A DNA stretch of 64,000 nucleotides from Haematobia irritans. Its lineage: Eukaryota; Arthropoda; Insecta; Diptera; Muscidae. Shown here piece after piece: positions 1 through 10,681 of this stretch. Positions within the stretch are counted from its first letter, which is position 1; each line of letters opens with the position of its first letter. The position numbers and the translations under genes were made by a program. The stretch is from positions 148,236,473-148,300,472 of the forward strand of contig NC_134399.1 in NCBI RefSeq assembly GCF_050003625.1. Reading direction: 5' to 3'. The notes under the pieces are model-generated. The model searched no databases, was not told the origin of the DNA, and saw nothing but the letters and a program-made list of their open reading frames with translations.

Positions 1-899
1 TTATATCAAAATTTTATTTCTATAGAAATTTAAAAAATTGTATTTCTAAAGAAAATTTTTTAAAAATTGTATGCCTGCAGAAAATGTCAAATTAGTATTT
101 ATATATAAAATTTTGTCAAAATGTTATTTCTATAGAAGGTTTTGTCAAAATTGTATTTCTATTGAAAATTTTGTCAAAATTTTATTTCTATTGAAAATTG
201 GAGAACATTTTACCCAAACATTACTAAACAAAAAAATCTTATTTAATTTTTTTTTTGACAATTTTGTCCAAATTTTATTTCTGTAGAGAATTTTGTCATT
301 TATTTCAATCAAAATTTTATTTCAAAAGAAATTTATGTCAAAATTTTATTTCTATAGAAATTTAAAAAATTGTATTTCTAAAGAAAAATTTTTAAAAATT
401 TTATGTCTGCAGAAAATGTTGTCAAATTAGTATTTGTATACAAAATTTTGTCAAAATGTTATTTCTATAGAAAGTTTCGTCAAAATTTTGTTTCTATTGA
501 AAATTTTGTCAAAATTTTATTTCTATTGAAAATTGGAGAAAATTTTACCCAAACATTACCAAACAAAAAAATCTTATTAAATTTTTTTTTTGACAATTTT
601 GTCCAAATTTTATTTCTGTAGAGAATTTTGTCATTTATTTCAATCAAAATTTTATTTCAAAAGAAATTTATGTCAAAATTTTATTTCTATAGAAATTTAA
701 AAAACTGTATTTCTAAAGAAAAATTTTTAAAAATTTTATGTCTGCAGAAAATGTTGTCAAATTAGTATTTATATAGAAAATTTTGTCAAAATTTTATTTC
801 TATAGAAATTTTGTGAAAATTTTATTTCTATTGAAAATTTTGTCAAAATTATATTTCTATTGAAAATTTTGTCAAAATTTTATTTCTATAGAAAATTTG
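1..899. repeat. 29-bp minisatellite array with ~334-bp higher-order repeat
   Basis: Degenerate tandem copies of a 29-bp unit of the form TTTGTCAAAATTTTATTTCT followed by ATAGAAAAT. A longer block recurs: the landmark TCTGCAGAAAATG (CCTGCAG in the first copy) appears near 70, 402 and 738, so blocks of about 332-336 bp are themselves repeated about 2.7 times. The left end is cut by the window edge. The 71- and 72-codon open frames inside are by-products of the repeat. The same unit recurs at 21494-21552, 50029-50715, 53250-53420 and 53752-53810. Confidence 0.9.
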
Positions 900-975
900 T
901 GAAGTACATCTTGGTTGGAGAGGAATATTCTGCAAAATCTCTCAAAGTATTAAGAATTCTACCACTCTACCCAAA
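891..975. repeat. Conserved segment flanking the 29-bp array
   Basis: Where the 29-bp array stops, a non-repetitive segment follows (GTGGAGAGGAATATTYTGCA type, then AAGAATTCTACCA). Nearly the same segment follows the short 29-bp array at 21553-21620. The array therefore appears to travel with a defined flank, as part of a larger mobile unit, rather than being a free satellite. Confidence 0.65.
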
Positions 976-2729
976 AGTGGTAGAATTCTTTATTTTCTTC
1001 TAGGACAGATTATAATGTGGGCTAACACGATTTAATTTATAAAGATTGACGGCCTTTGTCTGGGCTAACGCGATTCTAAAGGGATATAAGTGGCCAGCCT
1101 TCGGGTGAAGATTAAGACGTTCTCGTATAGATAGAATCCAAATTAGTCTGACTCTATTTCAAAGTGACATTAATTGGATGCCTTCGGCCGGGGTTATAGA
1201 TTTCCCCCTGTAGATAGAATCCAATGTGGACTATTAGCGAATGTAAGTTGATTTTTGTGGTCTTATTTTAATAAAGCTCCAGCACACAATTTACTGACAT
1301 TACAAAAACTAATATTATTTCGTGACATATATTCAATTTTTCATTAATCAGGGTTCATTTTCATACACTCATTTAAATCAAAAGTGAAAATGAACCCTAG
1401 TTTAGCTTTGGGTCGATTTTCATGTGTCACATACATTTTGTTGGAGCTCATATTCATTATGAAGCGTCGCCCCACTTTTGGAACTCTGCTTCACTGGCAT
1501 TTTTGGGCTAATTTTCCTTGGCCCCATTTTTATACCACCGATAATTGATAAATGCATTTTGAAACAGATATAACCCATATGAGCTGAATATCCCAGCAGA
1601 TTGCCTATCATTGGATTTCAAGGCGAGCATGCTCACCATTGCACCACTGTGGATCCCATGTTAATCTATGAAAATGCAGATCTTTGTTTTGTTTTTGTTT
1701 TTTTAATGACTTTAGTTTATGTCAAAAACTATTTTCATTAAAAAGAATGTCGAGTTTTCCTTTCCTTATGATATGTATTTTTATTAACATTATTTTCCCA
1801 GTGTATTTGTAAATTCTTTATTTACACACCCTATATTGGTTTGGCTTAAACCTCTCTTGGTTGTCTTGTCAGCTAATCTGTCTGTCTGTCTGTGTGTCTC
1901 CTTTTGTTTTTGCCCACATTGAGTACCGATGATTACTTGAAGTATGGAGCAATGAATGAATGGAATGAAATACACTTGGGCTAGCTGGCTAACAGAGTGG
2001 TGTGGCAATTATAACACGAGCGAGCGTTGAGTTTTTTCGTTTTCCAAGTGATGAAAGGCGTTGAATGTTGACGTCAAATTTATCTTGATTTTTATGAAAA
2101 GAAAAAAAAATTAAAGCAATATACCTATAGGTATTCCATATGCGTCTAACCGTTGTGTATATAGTTAAAAGTTTTCCCATTTTCATACATACAACGAAGT
2201 GGTAGAATGTAGGGTCTGATTGTAAACAAATGAACGAATATATTCAAATCTATAATCCAACGTTGGCAAAATTTATTTTTTTCCTATATACATAAATATA
2301 TTTATTTACTACCTTTAACAAACTGAATCTTAGTTTGTATAGTTTTGAGGGTTTATACGAATTTTAATCGAAAAAATAAAAAAACTGGATTTTTCTAAAG
2401 AGACAATACCAACTGCAATAATATTGAGTGAGTTGAGTATTATTTTAATAACACTGGTTTGCAATTTCTTCCATGAAAATATCGATCACTAAATTATATG
2501 CTACTACTATTTGACGGAGGTATTTTATCATTGACCCGAGTCCCCACGAAATGGCTTCAGTATTGTAGAAAACTATCTTAGCCAAGCCTACTAAAATTAT
2601 AAATTAACGCTTGGTCCCCCCAAAATAAAATCCTGTGTCTGTTTCTATTCCAAGTGCTCTATTTGCTTCCGATATAAGCCGTGCAATAAATAAGAGCAAA
2701 GTCTCCATTTTCTAAATTTTCGATTCCTA
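976..2729. other. No gene found; unassigned DNA with small repeat pieces
   Basis: No convincing coding region. The region 1010-1250 holds two copies of a TAGATAGAATCCA motif near 1128 and 1213 and looks like an unclassified repeat. A short (TCTG)n tract lies at 1877-1896. A SINE fragment at 1613-1657 is listed separately. Confidence 0.5.
1613..1657 (-). mobile_element. Fragment of tRNA-derived SINE (5' head)
   Basis: Read on the minus strand it gives GGGATCCACAGTGGTGCAA then TGGTGAGCATGCTCGCCTTG, matching the box A end of the SINE at 4769-5111. Only the first ~45 bp survive. Confidence 0.6.
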
Positions 2730-3240
2730 CACTCACAAAAGAAAAAAAAGTGAACTCTCTATTTCACTAAAGCCAATTTAACTTTATTTTAGATCATGGA
2801 ATTATTGTATTTGGAGAAAGTTTTCTTTACTCTAATAGTTTTTTGCGTACGTCAGTTAAATGAACTAAAAAATAGGAAAAAATTTTACACAAATTAAGCA
2901 TAAAGATTTACTAAATTCGTATTTCTCACAAAATAGTTCATTATTTCTTTAAATTTGTAAATTTTACTATAAATGCGTCCATCATGAACTTCGTATGTCA
3001 CTAAAGACATTCTTGCAATTTTGAACTCCATAATTTTCCTTCAAACTACAAAATTTTCTTTAAAAAGTGAAAAAAATTAATTATGTCTAATAAATTTTGT
3101 TGAATTTGTCGAAAAATATTTAATTATTTTTGTGTTATCAGGGTGATACCAGCGTTTGTAATACTGTTTAGTTAAAATTTTCAAAATTTTCTAAATTTAA
3201 GCAAACGTTTTCTTCCTGGCGGGTTCATTGTTTTTCAGTG
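2730..3240. mobile_element. TA-flanked MITE, copy 1
   Basis: A 511-bp AT-rich segment that begins CACTCACAAAAG, ends TTTTTCAGTG, and is flanked on both sides by TA (2728-2729 and 3241-3242). Its interior is clearly related to 13731-14255; both contain GAACTTCGTA then CACTAAAGACATT. Non-coding. The TA target and short inverted ends suggest a non-autonomous Tc1/mariner-type element (inference). Confidence 0.75.
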
Positions 3241-3270
3241 TAATGCTTCTTTTTTAATAATGTAAAAAAA

Positions 3271-4376
3271 ACAAGTATATACGGCCGTAAGTTCGGCCAG
3301 GCCGAATCTTATGTACCCTCCACCATGGATTGCGTAGAAACTTCTATGAAAGACTGTCATCCACAATCGAATTACTTGGGTTGTGGTATCTTAAAACTTC
3401 TTAACATTTTTTTTTTCTAAATTGTGAGTTAGTCCATACGTGGTATAGTTATGTATAGGTAAGTCTACAAATAATTACGAGTCGATATGGACTTTCGGAC
3501 GGTACAATTAACAAATGGACTTGATATGGACCAATTTTTGTGTGATTGGGGATCGATTTATCTGAGGGCTATATATAACTATAGACCGATATGGCATGGT
3601 TGTTAACGGCCATATATTAGCACAATGTACCAAATTTCCATTCACTCGGATGAAATTTGCTCCTCCAAGAGGCTCCAGAACCAAATCTCGGGATCGGTTT
3701 TTATGGGGGCTATATATGATTATGGACTGATATGGACCACTTTTGGCATGGTTGGTAAATATCATATCCTACCACAACGTACCAAATTTCAACCAGATCG
3801 GATGAATTTTGCTTCTCCAAAAGGCAACGGAGGTCAAATCTGGGGATCGGTTTATATGCGGACTATATATAATTATGCACCGATGTGGACCAATTTTTGC
3901 ATGGTTATTAGAGACCATATAATAACACCATGTACCAAATTTCAACCAAATCGGATGAAGTTTGCTCTTCCAAGGGGCTCCGGAGGTCAAATCTGGGGAT
4001 CGGTTTATATGGGGGCTATATATAATTATGGACCGATGTGGACCAATTTTTATATGGTTATTAGGGACCATATAATAACACCATGTAGTAAATTTCAGCC
4101 GGATCGGATGAAATTTGCTTCTCTTAGAGGATTCGGAAGCCAAATTTGGGGGTCCGTTTATACGTAAAAGTGGACCGATATGGCCCATTTGCAATACCAT
4201 CTGACCTACATCAATAATAACTACTTGTGCCAAGTTTCAAGTCGATAGCTTGTTTTGTTCGGAAGTTAGCATGATTTCAACAGACGGACTGACATGCTCA
4301 GATCGACTCAGAGTCTTAGAGCAATATTTTGATGTGTTACAAACGAAATGACCCTCCTATGGTGGAGGGTATAATA
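3271..4376 (+). mobile_element. Family A mini-me/DINE-1-like element (A1)
   Basis: Starts with ACAAGTATATACGGCCG and the palindrome TTCGGCCAGGCCGAA, then TACCCTCCACCAT. It contains about four tandem ~153-bp units (GGATCGGTTTATATGGGGGC marks each) and ends ATGGTGGAGGGTATAATAA. The (GACG)n tract near the 3' end is short. Open frames of 180 codons (+) and 154 codons (-) inside are produced by the 51-codon repeat length and are not supported as genes. Confidence 0.85.
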
Positions 4377-4399
4377 ATTGCTTATAAACCTGTTTTATT

Positions 4400-4544
4400 T
4401 TGCTGATTCGATTTCGAAAAAGTCCCCACAAAACTCATCAAATTTATGAAAATTCCCCACCAAATCCCCAACTCAAAAAGTTCTTCCCCATCCACAAACA
4501 AATATCCCCAATGTGAGGAAAAATCCCCAATACTGGCAACACTG
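4400..4544 (-). mobile_element. Possible hAT-type element end
   Basis: Read on the minus strand it begins CAGTGTTGCCAGTATTGGGG and continues with repeated GGGGATTT/GGGGAA motifs. The same design (CAGTGTTGC then runs of AAAACCCC/GGGG) is seen at both ends of the hAT-like element at 19600-20334. No partner end or target duplication was found, so this is probably a truncated end. Confidence 0.45.
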
Positions 4545-4768
4545 TTGGAGGACACTTTTGATATTTTTGAATATCGACGTAACTGGACTAATTGATTTTT
4601 TTCCAAAATAGGCTTTTAACGAAAATTCCCAAGGGTCCATTTTGGATCAAACTTTGGAATATGATGGAAATATTCGTATGGTAAGGCTGAGAGTACTCGG
4701 AGATAATATAATTTAATTTAAACACGAAATTTGTACTCAAAAAATTCACATAGCTAAATAGATTTTTT

Positions 4769-5111
4769 GGGAGCCACCGTGGTGCAATGGTTAGCATGCC
4801 AGCCTTGCATACACAAGGTCGTGGGTTCGATTCCTGCTTCGACCGAACACCAAAAAGTTTTTCAGCGGTGGATTATCCCACCTCAGTAATGCTGGTGACA
4901 TTTCTGAGGGTTTCAAAGCTTTTCTAAGTGGTTTCACTACAATGTGGAACGCCGTTCGGACTCGGCTATAAAAAGGATGTCCCTTGTCATTGAGCTTAAT
5001 ATGGAATCGGGCAGCACTCAGTGATAAGAGAGAAGTTCACCAATGTGGTATCACAATGGACTGAATTGTCTAAGTGAGCCTGATACATCGGGCTGCCACC
5101 TAACCTAACCT
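4769..5111 (+). mobile_element. tRNA-derived SINE with (CCTAA)n tail
   Basis: The head holds pol III promoter-like boxes: box A TGGTGCAATGG and box B GGTTCGATTCC. A ~250-bp unrelated body follows, then a CCTAACCTAACCTAA tail. It is flanked by a 12-bp duplication, aaatagattttt (4756-4767 and 5112-5123). Non-autonomous, so it would be mobilised by a LINE in trans (established for SINEs). Other copies: 20898-21230, 36513-36835, 39096-40275 (interrupted), 49406-49750. Confidence 0.9.
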
Positions 5112-5276
5112 AAATAGATTTTTAACTTCCATTAAGGATTTTGGAATTGATTACGAGACAAGAGGGAAGCTACACGTAAATAAATTTAAAAATTAAAATG
5201 GTGCCCTCGAAATTTTTCATTGCCTTAATGAACATTCTCAGTGTGAAAATTTTCGTTAAAAAATTCTTTATTATAA

Positions 5277-5671
5277 CCAAGCAAAAATACTTCAGCAGCA
5301 AGAGTTTAGTTGCGCTTTTTGGTATAGAATAAAGTAGGCAGTGCGTCCACACTGTATGAATGGGTCATAAGTCATAAACGAGTAATCAAACTAGTTTATG
5401 ATCATGCGTTTACGTTATTGCAACCAATTCATGCAGTATAGATGCATCAAAGGTAGTGCTGTTTCCCTTCACGCCAACAATGCTATACTCAAGATCACTT
5501 GTGAGCAATATTTCTATTAAAATGAGCAATTATATCAGCGCTATGCAGAAACTGCTCTAAATCGGGACATCGCCCAGAAAAATCAGCGCTGATTCGGTTG
5601 TTTTGTAAGCAGTTGGTACTGCCTCAGTAGGATTACAATCCTACTGAAATAGTGCTCCATTTTTTGGTGGG
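5277..5671. mobile_element. ~400-bp hairpin MITE, copy 1
   Basis: Starts CCAAGCAAAAATAC, ends TTTTTGGTGGG. It is highly similar to 36078-36479, where the ends are better kept (CCCAGCAAAAA...GTGCTGGG). An internal inverted repeat around AACGTAAACGAG... CGTTTACGTT forms a long hairpin. Non-coding. Confidence 0.75.
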
Positions 5672-6952
5672 AAGGAACAATTTCACTTTATTTACGAAAT
5701 TGTGCCGTAGCTCCAATTTTATTCACAAATTTCGTTAATATTAAGAAGTTCTTTCTACCAGCGTATAAGACTTCAAATCTAAGGTCTACATTAAAATTGG
5801 GATACAGGTACAATTTATTGAATTTTAATTAATTTTTTTTTGAAAACCAAGTAAGAACGACTAATCGAACTTTGTATGTTAGTCAGTATCGGTTTTTAAA
5901 GTGATCAAAGGCAACTGATTGACTTTTATAGAAGACATTTCAAAATGAAATTTGGACTGAAAGAGGAACGTAATGTAGACTATTTTGTGGTAACAATTCG
6001 TCAAAAAGTCGAACCTTTGCATAACTCGACAAATTGAATGTCGGCTGTTGCTATTTGTGATATAGCTCCCTTATGAGGGGATCTAGATTTCAAAAATATT
6101 GTAGACTGCGGTTTATTGGCTTAAATTATGGTTTTCAACCTCTACAAGGTATTAATGGCCAAGCAACTATTGCCAATGTATTGGCATGAATGTATTTCCA
6201 TCACATGAAACTCAGTATTTCGGTTTATAATTGTTGGTCGTTTCGATATTGTGTCTTACTTGTATTTGTTATAGTCTCTGTTATATGTTTTCTGGCTTTT
6301 TATTAAAGCCAGATCGACTGCTTTTGCATTATTAAGCGAAAACTGTTAAATTCATTTATTGAAGACAAAGGCGCAACACAACTACTACCAGCGGTAGAAG
6401 TTGCTCAGAGAGAAGTAAAACAGAATTGGAGGTTTCATGCTACTATGGACATCACAATCAAACTTTTATGCGTAGGTTGGATTTTTTTCACAACTTTTTA
6501 TTGTAGCTTAACTATAGTAGAGTGGTCTCTCGTAAGCTTTTTTATGTACGTGTACTATTAGCCAATCTACGCATTTTTTGCCACTTGGACTTTTATCTGA
6601 GTGTTTGTATAGTATTTTTTTTTTTTGCAAAAACTGAAGGGTTTTTATATAAAAATTCCTTTATGGAATTAGTTTCAGCTGAAAGATTTCTAGGCAATTA
6701 ACTAAAATCGTTGAGTATCCCGTCGGAGACCATTAGATTTTTTCCTTTTGTTTATAATTCAGTTGTTAACTTCACTGATATTTTGACCTCAGGCGTAGGA
6801 TATACAGGTAATTACTGTGAGAGGCATTACGAATATATTTTTAATTGTAGATTAAAAAACATAAATAAAAAGGAAATGTGACATCGAACATTTATCAAAT
6901 GCTCTTGGATGAGGTTTTGTTTAAATTAGTTTTTATTCTTTAGACTAAGCAA
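5672..6952. other. No gene found
   Basis: AT-rich DNA with stops in all frames and no repeat family I recognise. Confidence 0.5.
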
Positions 6953-7108
6953 CACTGAAAAAAGCTTGTTTGCTAAAGATTTTGGTATTAATTCCGAGGT
7001 CCATACTATATATGAGAATTTTAACTAAATCTTAACCGATATGACTGGAATTTTTCAAATCCCAAAGGTGTTTACAAATTATTACTCTGTGCTAAAATTA
7101 AAAAAAAA
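6953..7108. mobile_element. Left-end fragment of CACTGAAAAA MITE
   Basis: Begins CACTGAAAAAAGC and shares AAAGATTTTG and GGTATTAATTCCGAG with the element at 21752-22407. The right end is missing. Confidence 0.5.
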
Positions 7109-7114
7109 AAAAAT

Positions 7115-7390
7115 GGTGTCTATAATAGTAGTGCATGAAAACTTCTTCAAAATTACGGAAATTAGGTTAGGTTAAGGTTAGGTTAAAGCGAGGAAGTTTT
7201 ATAGTCTAAAGATTTTTCCTTATCCAAAAGACAATAAAGTTTTCTATAAAGCCGTTTATAATTAAGTAATTTGACTGAAAATATGTCTCGTAAAATGTAA
7301 GAAAATTTTGTTTGACTAAGGTCAGGGTGTCTATAATAGTAGTGCATGAAAACTTCTTCAAAATTACGGAAATTAGGTTAGGTTAAAGCG
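7115..7390. repeat. Direct repeat of 65-76 bp carrying TTAGG tracts
   Basis: 7115-7190 and 7326-7390 are near-identical: both start GGTGTCTATAATAGTAGTGC and end GGTTAAAGCG. The first copy has an extra 11 bp inside its TTAGGTTAGG tract. The second copy ends exactly where the truncated mariner at 7391 begins. The ~135 bp between them is unassigned. Confidence 0.8.
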
Positions 7391-8345
7391 GCAGCCACCT
7401 TGTCCACCTTCTACGCCGCAGAAAGCCAGTTTGCCTTGAACTGCTGCTCGTCCTTAGCAGTTTTTTTGGTCTTCTTTAGGTTCCGCTTGACAATAGCCCA
7501 GTATTTCTCAATTGGGCGGAGCTCTGGCGTATTGGGAGGGTTCTTGTCCTTGGGAACCACCTGCACGTTGTTGGCGGCGTACCACTCCATGGCCTTTTTA
7601 CCGTAATGGCAAGATGCCAAATCCGGCCAAAACAGTACGGAACAACCGTGTTTCTTCTGGAAAGGCAGCAGACGTTTATTTAAACACTCTTTCACGTAAA
7701 TTTCTTGGTTGACAGTCCCGGAAGCTATGAAAATGCTGCTTTTCAAGCCACAGGTACAGATGGCTTGCCAAACCAGATATTTCTTTGCGAACGTTGACAG
7801 TTTTATGTGCTTGAAAATATCTGCTACCTTTCCCCTTCCTTATGCCGTATAAAACTGCTGTCCCGGAAGTTGCTTGTAGTCGGCTTTGACGTAGGTTTCG
7901 TCGTCCATTACCACGCAGCCAAACTTCGTCAGCATCGTCGTGTAAAGCCTCCAGGATCGCGCTTTGGCCGTCGCATTTTGTTTATCATCGCGATTTGGAG
8001 TTACTACCTTCTTGTAAGTCGATAGTCCGGCTCGTTTTTTGGCTCGATGCACGGTTGTAGACGATACACCCAGCTTATTTGCGGCATCTCGGAGAGAGAG
8101 AGGTTAGGGTTTCGCTTGAAACTACCGGCAACTCTCTTTGTCGTCTCAGCGGCTTCCGGTTTTCGATTTCCCCCCGATCCAGACTCCCTGGCTGTCGACA
8201 AACGTTCGCCAAACACTTTAATTACATTTGTAACGGTTGATTTGGCAACTTTTAGCGATTTTGCCAGCTTTGCGTGCGAGTAGTTCGGATTTTCGCGATG
8301 CGCGAGCAAAATTTTGATACGCTGCTCTTCTTACTTGGACGGCAT
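7391..8345 (-). pseudogene. Broken DD37E transposase, copy A
   Basis: This was a transposase that cuts and pastes its own transposon in the nucleus through a DDE/RNase H-fold catalytic domain. An N-terminal helix-turn-helix region (MPSK start at 8345, then QRIKILLAHREN, AKSTVTNVIKV) leads to the first catalytic Asp in CVVMDDETYVKADYK. The second Asp is in FWPDLASCHY and the catalytic Glu is in PELRPIEKYW. Counting from that Asp to that Glu gives 37 intervening residues, so DD37E, as in mosquito ITmD37E elements. Breaks: codon 5 is a stop, frameshifts separate the three frame segments (8004-8309, 7840-8052, 7411-7746), and the C-terminus ends in a stop where copy C continues. Not functional. 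Confidence 0.9.
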
Positions 8346-8488
8346 TTTGACAACTGAAAAGTGAATTGCAAAATCAAAATAGGAGCAACATTCTACACAC
8401 ACACACCTTCAAAATGAGGGGAGTTCAGGTTTTTTAAATGCAAAATTGAAAGAAATACGTCAAGTTTATATTGACCAAATTTTGACCG
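7391..8488 (-). mobile_element. DD37E Tc1/mariner-type transposon, copy A (3'-truncated)
   Basis: The right end carries the inverted repeat TTGACCAAATTTTGACCG (8471-8488), followed by TA. The same inverted repeat starts copy C at 62744. The left end is lost; the element stops abruptly at a direct repeat (7326-7390). Copies B (12402-13212) and C (62744-end) are the same family. Confidence 0.85.
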
Positions 8489-8605
8489 TATCACCCTTAT
8501 TGTGATACCACATTAACTAGAAGTACCTATTACATATGGGAACTTCTAGTTTTAACCGCTGAACCTTATCGATTATTTTCTTCTGTTGGGCCCTATTTTC
8601 TTGTT

Positions 8606-8699
8606 TAGGTTAGGTTAGGTTAGTTGGCAGCCCGATGTATCAGGCTCACTTAGACTATTCAGTCCATTGTGATACCACATTGGTGAACTTCTCTCTTAT
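8606..8699 (-). mobile_element. SINE 3' fragment with TTAGG-type tail
   Basis: Only the last ~95 bp of the SINE remain. On the plus strand it opens with four TTAGG units, then TTGGCAGCCCGATGTATCAG. It abuts the non-LTR RNase H remnant. Confidence 0.8.
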
Positions 8700-8896
8700 T
8701 TTTTTCGAGTTAAGGAACACAGAGTCCAAGGATTTTATTGCAGGTTGACTGTCTGAATATATATTAATGCCAACATCTTTTGGAACACTACTTCTCAGCC
8801 AATTCGCCACCCCTCTTATTGCTAATATTTCAGCCTCAAAAACACTACAGTGATTAGGTAATCTTTTCGCTATTCGAATTTGGAGCCATCAGTGTA

Positions 8897-9873
8897 CACG
8901 CTCACAAAAAATCGCTTCTGTAACATATACTCCCAAACATATTTTGCTTCAAGCATATATATTTTTGGGTATTGCCCAAACATTTATATGTTTGATCTCT
9001 TCCAATATATAATATGTTTGAAAGCATATTGGTCTAAACAATATATGTTTGGGTAGTCTAAGTTCCAAACATTTTGTATTTTTGCATCCAATTTCAATAA
9101 TATTGTCTTCCAAAAAACAATATGTTATTATGTGAACATATAATATGTTTGGAAGCATTTTGCACCCAAAAATATTATATGCTTAAAAAAAATTCTCCCA
9201 AACAATATTGTGCTCAAAATTTTATTTATATATTTATATATTTACAATCATAATGAATTATGAAAATAAACAGGTAATATAGGTGCTAACAACATAGGTT
9301 TTCGACCTGAATGCTCAAAATTTTGTTTCTGCCCAATTGTATATTCCCCCACATCTTTCTCACTTCCACGAGATTTTTTAGTTCTTAGCACCTTATTCTG
9401 TAATACAAACATTGTAGAAGAAATTATTCAATTGTATGATTTTTTTTATTTTAATTTTACCGTTTGCCGGACGGGGATTCGAACAGCGGACCACACAGTT
9501 TGTAGGGATCAAAGAAGTAGCTGATCAATTGCCCAAGGAAAAATAAAATGTTAATTTTGTAATAACAAGCAACAACCACCAACTTAATTCAATATCGCTC
9601 CCTGTTAAATAGCGCTCCAAGCTACTAAACACATATATGTTTATAGGCTATTTCTAAATTAATATATGTTTGCATCCAAGCATATTATATTTACAAACAT
9701 TTTATGTCCCAAACATAATATGTTCTAACATATTAACATATATGTCCCAAACATGTTATGCTAGTTTATGAACATTATATGCTTGCACTCAAACATATTG
9801 TGTTTAAAAATTTGTGTTCCAAACATATAATGTTTATATCCAAACATATGAAAAACAGTCTTTTTCATCCGTG
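8897..9873. mobile_element. 977-bp TA-flanked MITE rich in AACATAT/ATGTTTGG motifs, copy 1
   Basis: Starts CACGCTCACAAAAAATCGC, ends TTTTTCATCCGTG, flanked by TA on both sides (8895-8896, 9874-9875). Removing it and one TA restores the RNase H reading DVYTDGSK, so its borders are exact. The interior carries many AAACATAT/ATGTTTGGG repeats in both orientations and a tRNA-like module at 9466-9540. A 890-bp sister copy is at 41773-42662 and an old fragment at 34927-35121. Confidence 0.9.
9466..9540 (-). promoter_or_regulatory. tRNA-like module (pol III box B) inside MITE
   Basis: On the minus strand it reads GTTCGAATCCCCGTCCGGC, a good box B. The box A side is degraded. The same module is at 42253-42328 and, better preserved, at 39552-39624. 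Confidence 0.45.
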
Positions 9874-10286
9874 TAGACATCTATACATTGTTTATTCCCC
9901 GGGGCATGTGGGCTCCACGCCTTACTGTTGGGAAATAGAGTGCAAAAGGCAATAGATGCAGCATGGCATTAAGGGAATTTGTTCCTGTCTTACTGAATGC
10001 GCCTGAGATACACAAGCAAGCCATATGCCGAACTTTGTCTAAACTTGTCGGCTGCTGAATTGCCGGCCACCAGACTACAACACCATATAGCATTATAGGT
10101 CTAACCACTGCCGTGTATAGCCAATGTACAATTTTTGGTTTTAGTTACACTTTTTTCCTATAGCCTTAATATAAAAAATTACATTATTCTAAATAAAATA
10201 TCCAAGTGTGCCGAACACCACAAATTCAGTAAGCTTGGTTGTCGAACGTGTTGCATCCCTAAAAAATGATCAAAGTATGATCGTTT

Positions 10287-10322
10287 TACATTGATAGCCG
10301 GCATAAGCCGGCTATCAATGTA
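10287..10322. repeat. Perfect 16-bp-arm palindrome
   Basis: TACATTGATAGCCGGC, loop ATAA, then the exact reverse complement of the first arm. Half of the palindrome (CGGCATAAGCCGGCTATCAA) recurs at 10385-10404, where the neighbouring retroposon-like repeat begins. Confidence 0.9.
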
Positions 10323-10377
10323 ATGATGTAACGATGATTTGACAGTGGCATAGGAAAAGAGATATGTTTGTTTCGAA

Positions 10378-10681
10378 TTTATTTCGGCATAAGCCGGCTA
10401 TCAATGTAAAACCTTTTTTCGGAGGGTTCAAGTGTGGTTTTTGTTGGGTTTAATAAACTGCCTGAATTTATTCTGATAATTGGTTGATAGTTTTGCTGCA
10501 AGTAGAGGATGCTGATGAGGAATGTGGTAATTCCGAAACGTGCGTCCATCCAACCATCTTGCAGTCTATAGGGCTTTGCCCAAATAAATTTGACAAACAT
10601 TCTTTTCCTCTGTTGGTTAAGCTACTCTTGTAGTTTAGTCAATGTATGGTTTTAAGCTGAAATAAAAAAACAACAACAATA
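10378..10681 (+). repeat. ~300-bp retroposon-like interspersed repeat with A/CAA-rich tail
   Basis: A second copy lies in reverse orientation at 53437-53745. The 3' end is AAATAAAAAAACAACAACAA, typical of a retroposed tail. Both copies share CATCCAACCATCTTGCAG and CCCAAATAAATTTGAC. A 73-codon minus-strand open frame lies in this copy and a matching open stretch in the other; I do not recognise a protein family and regard coding as unproven. Confidence 0.7.

Larger units (their letters stand above)
8700..10135 (-). pseudogene. Non-LTR retrotransposon remnant (RT end and RNase H), split by a MITE
   Basis: Read on the minus strand from 10135, it gives the conserved region just after the reverse transcriptase domain (WLYTAVVRPIMLYG, VVVWWPA, LDKVRHMACLCISGA, ALNAMLHLLP-like). 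After the inserted MITE (8897-9873) follows an RNase H domain with VYTDGSK, FEAEILAI and NIYSDSQPAIKSL, which carry the expected first Asp, Glu and second Asp. An RT followed by RNase H is found in I-, LOA- and Jockey-related LINEs. Frameshifts lie between RT and RNase H and after TDGSKFE. Both ends are missing. It is a dead fragment. Confidence 0.85.

Noticed and set aside
1877..1900. (TCTG)n tract as a mini-me (GTCY)n core
   Set aside because: No core motif, (TA)n or terminal sequence next to it; a simple microsatellite is enough.
8606..8630. TTAGG repeats as a telomere or interstitial telomere
   Set aside because: Only four units, attached to the end of a SINE copy; the same tail is present on other SINE copies.
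10379..10600. 73-codon minus-strand frame shared with the second copy of the repeat as a conserved gene
   Set aside because: The conservation is explained by the two being copies of one interspersed repeat; the frame runs antisense to the inferred retroposon orientation.
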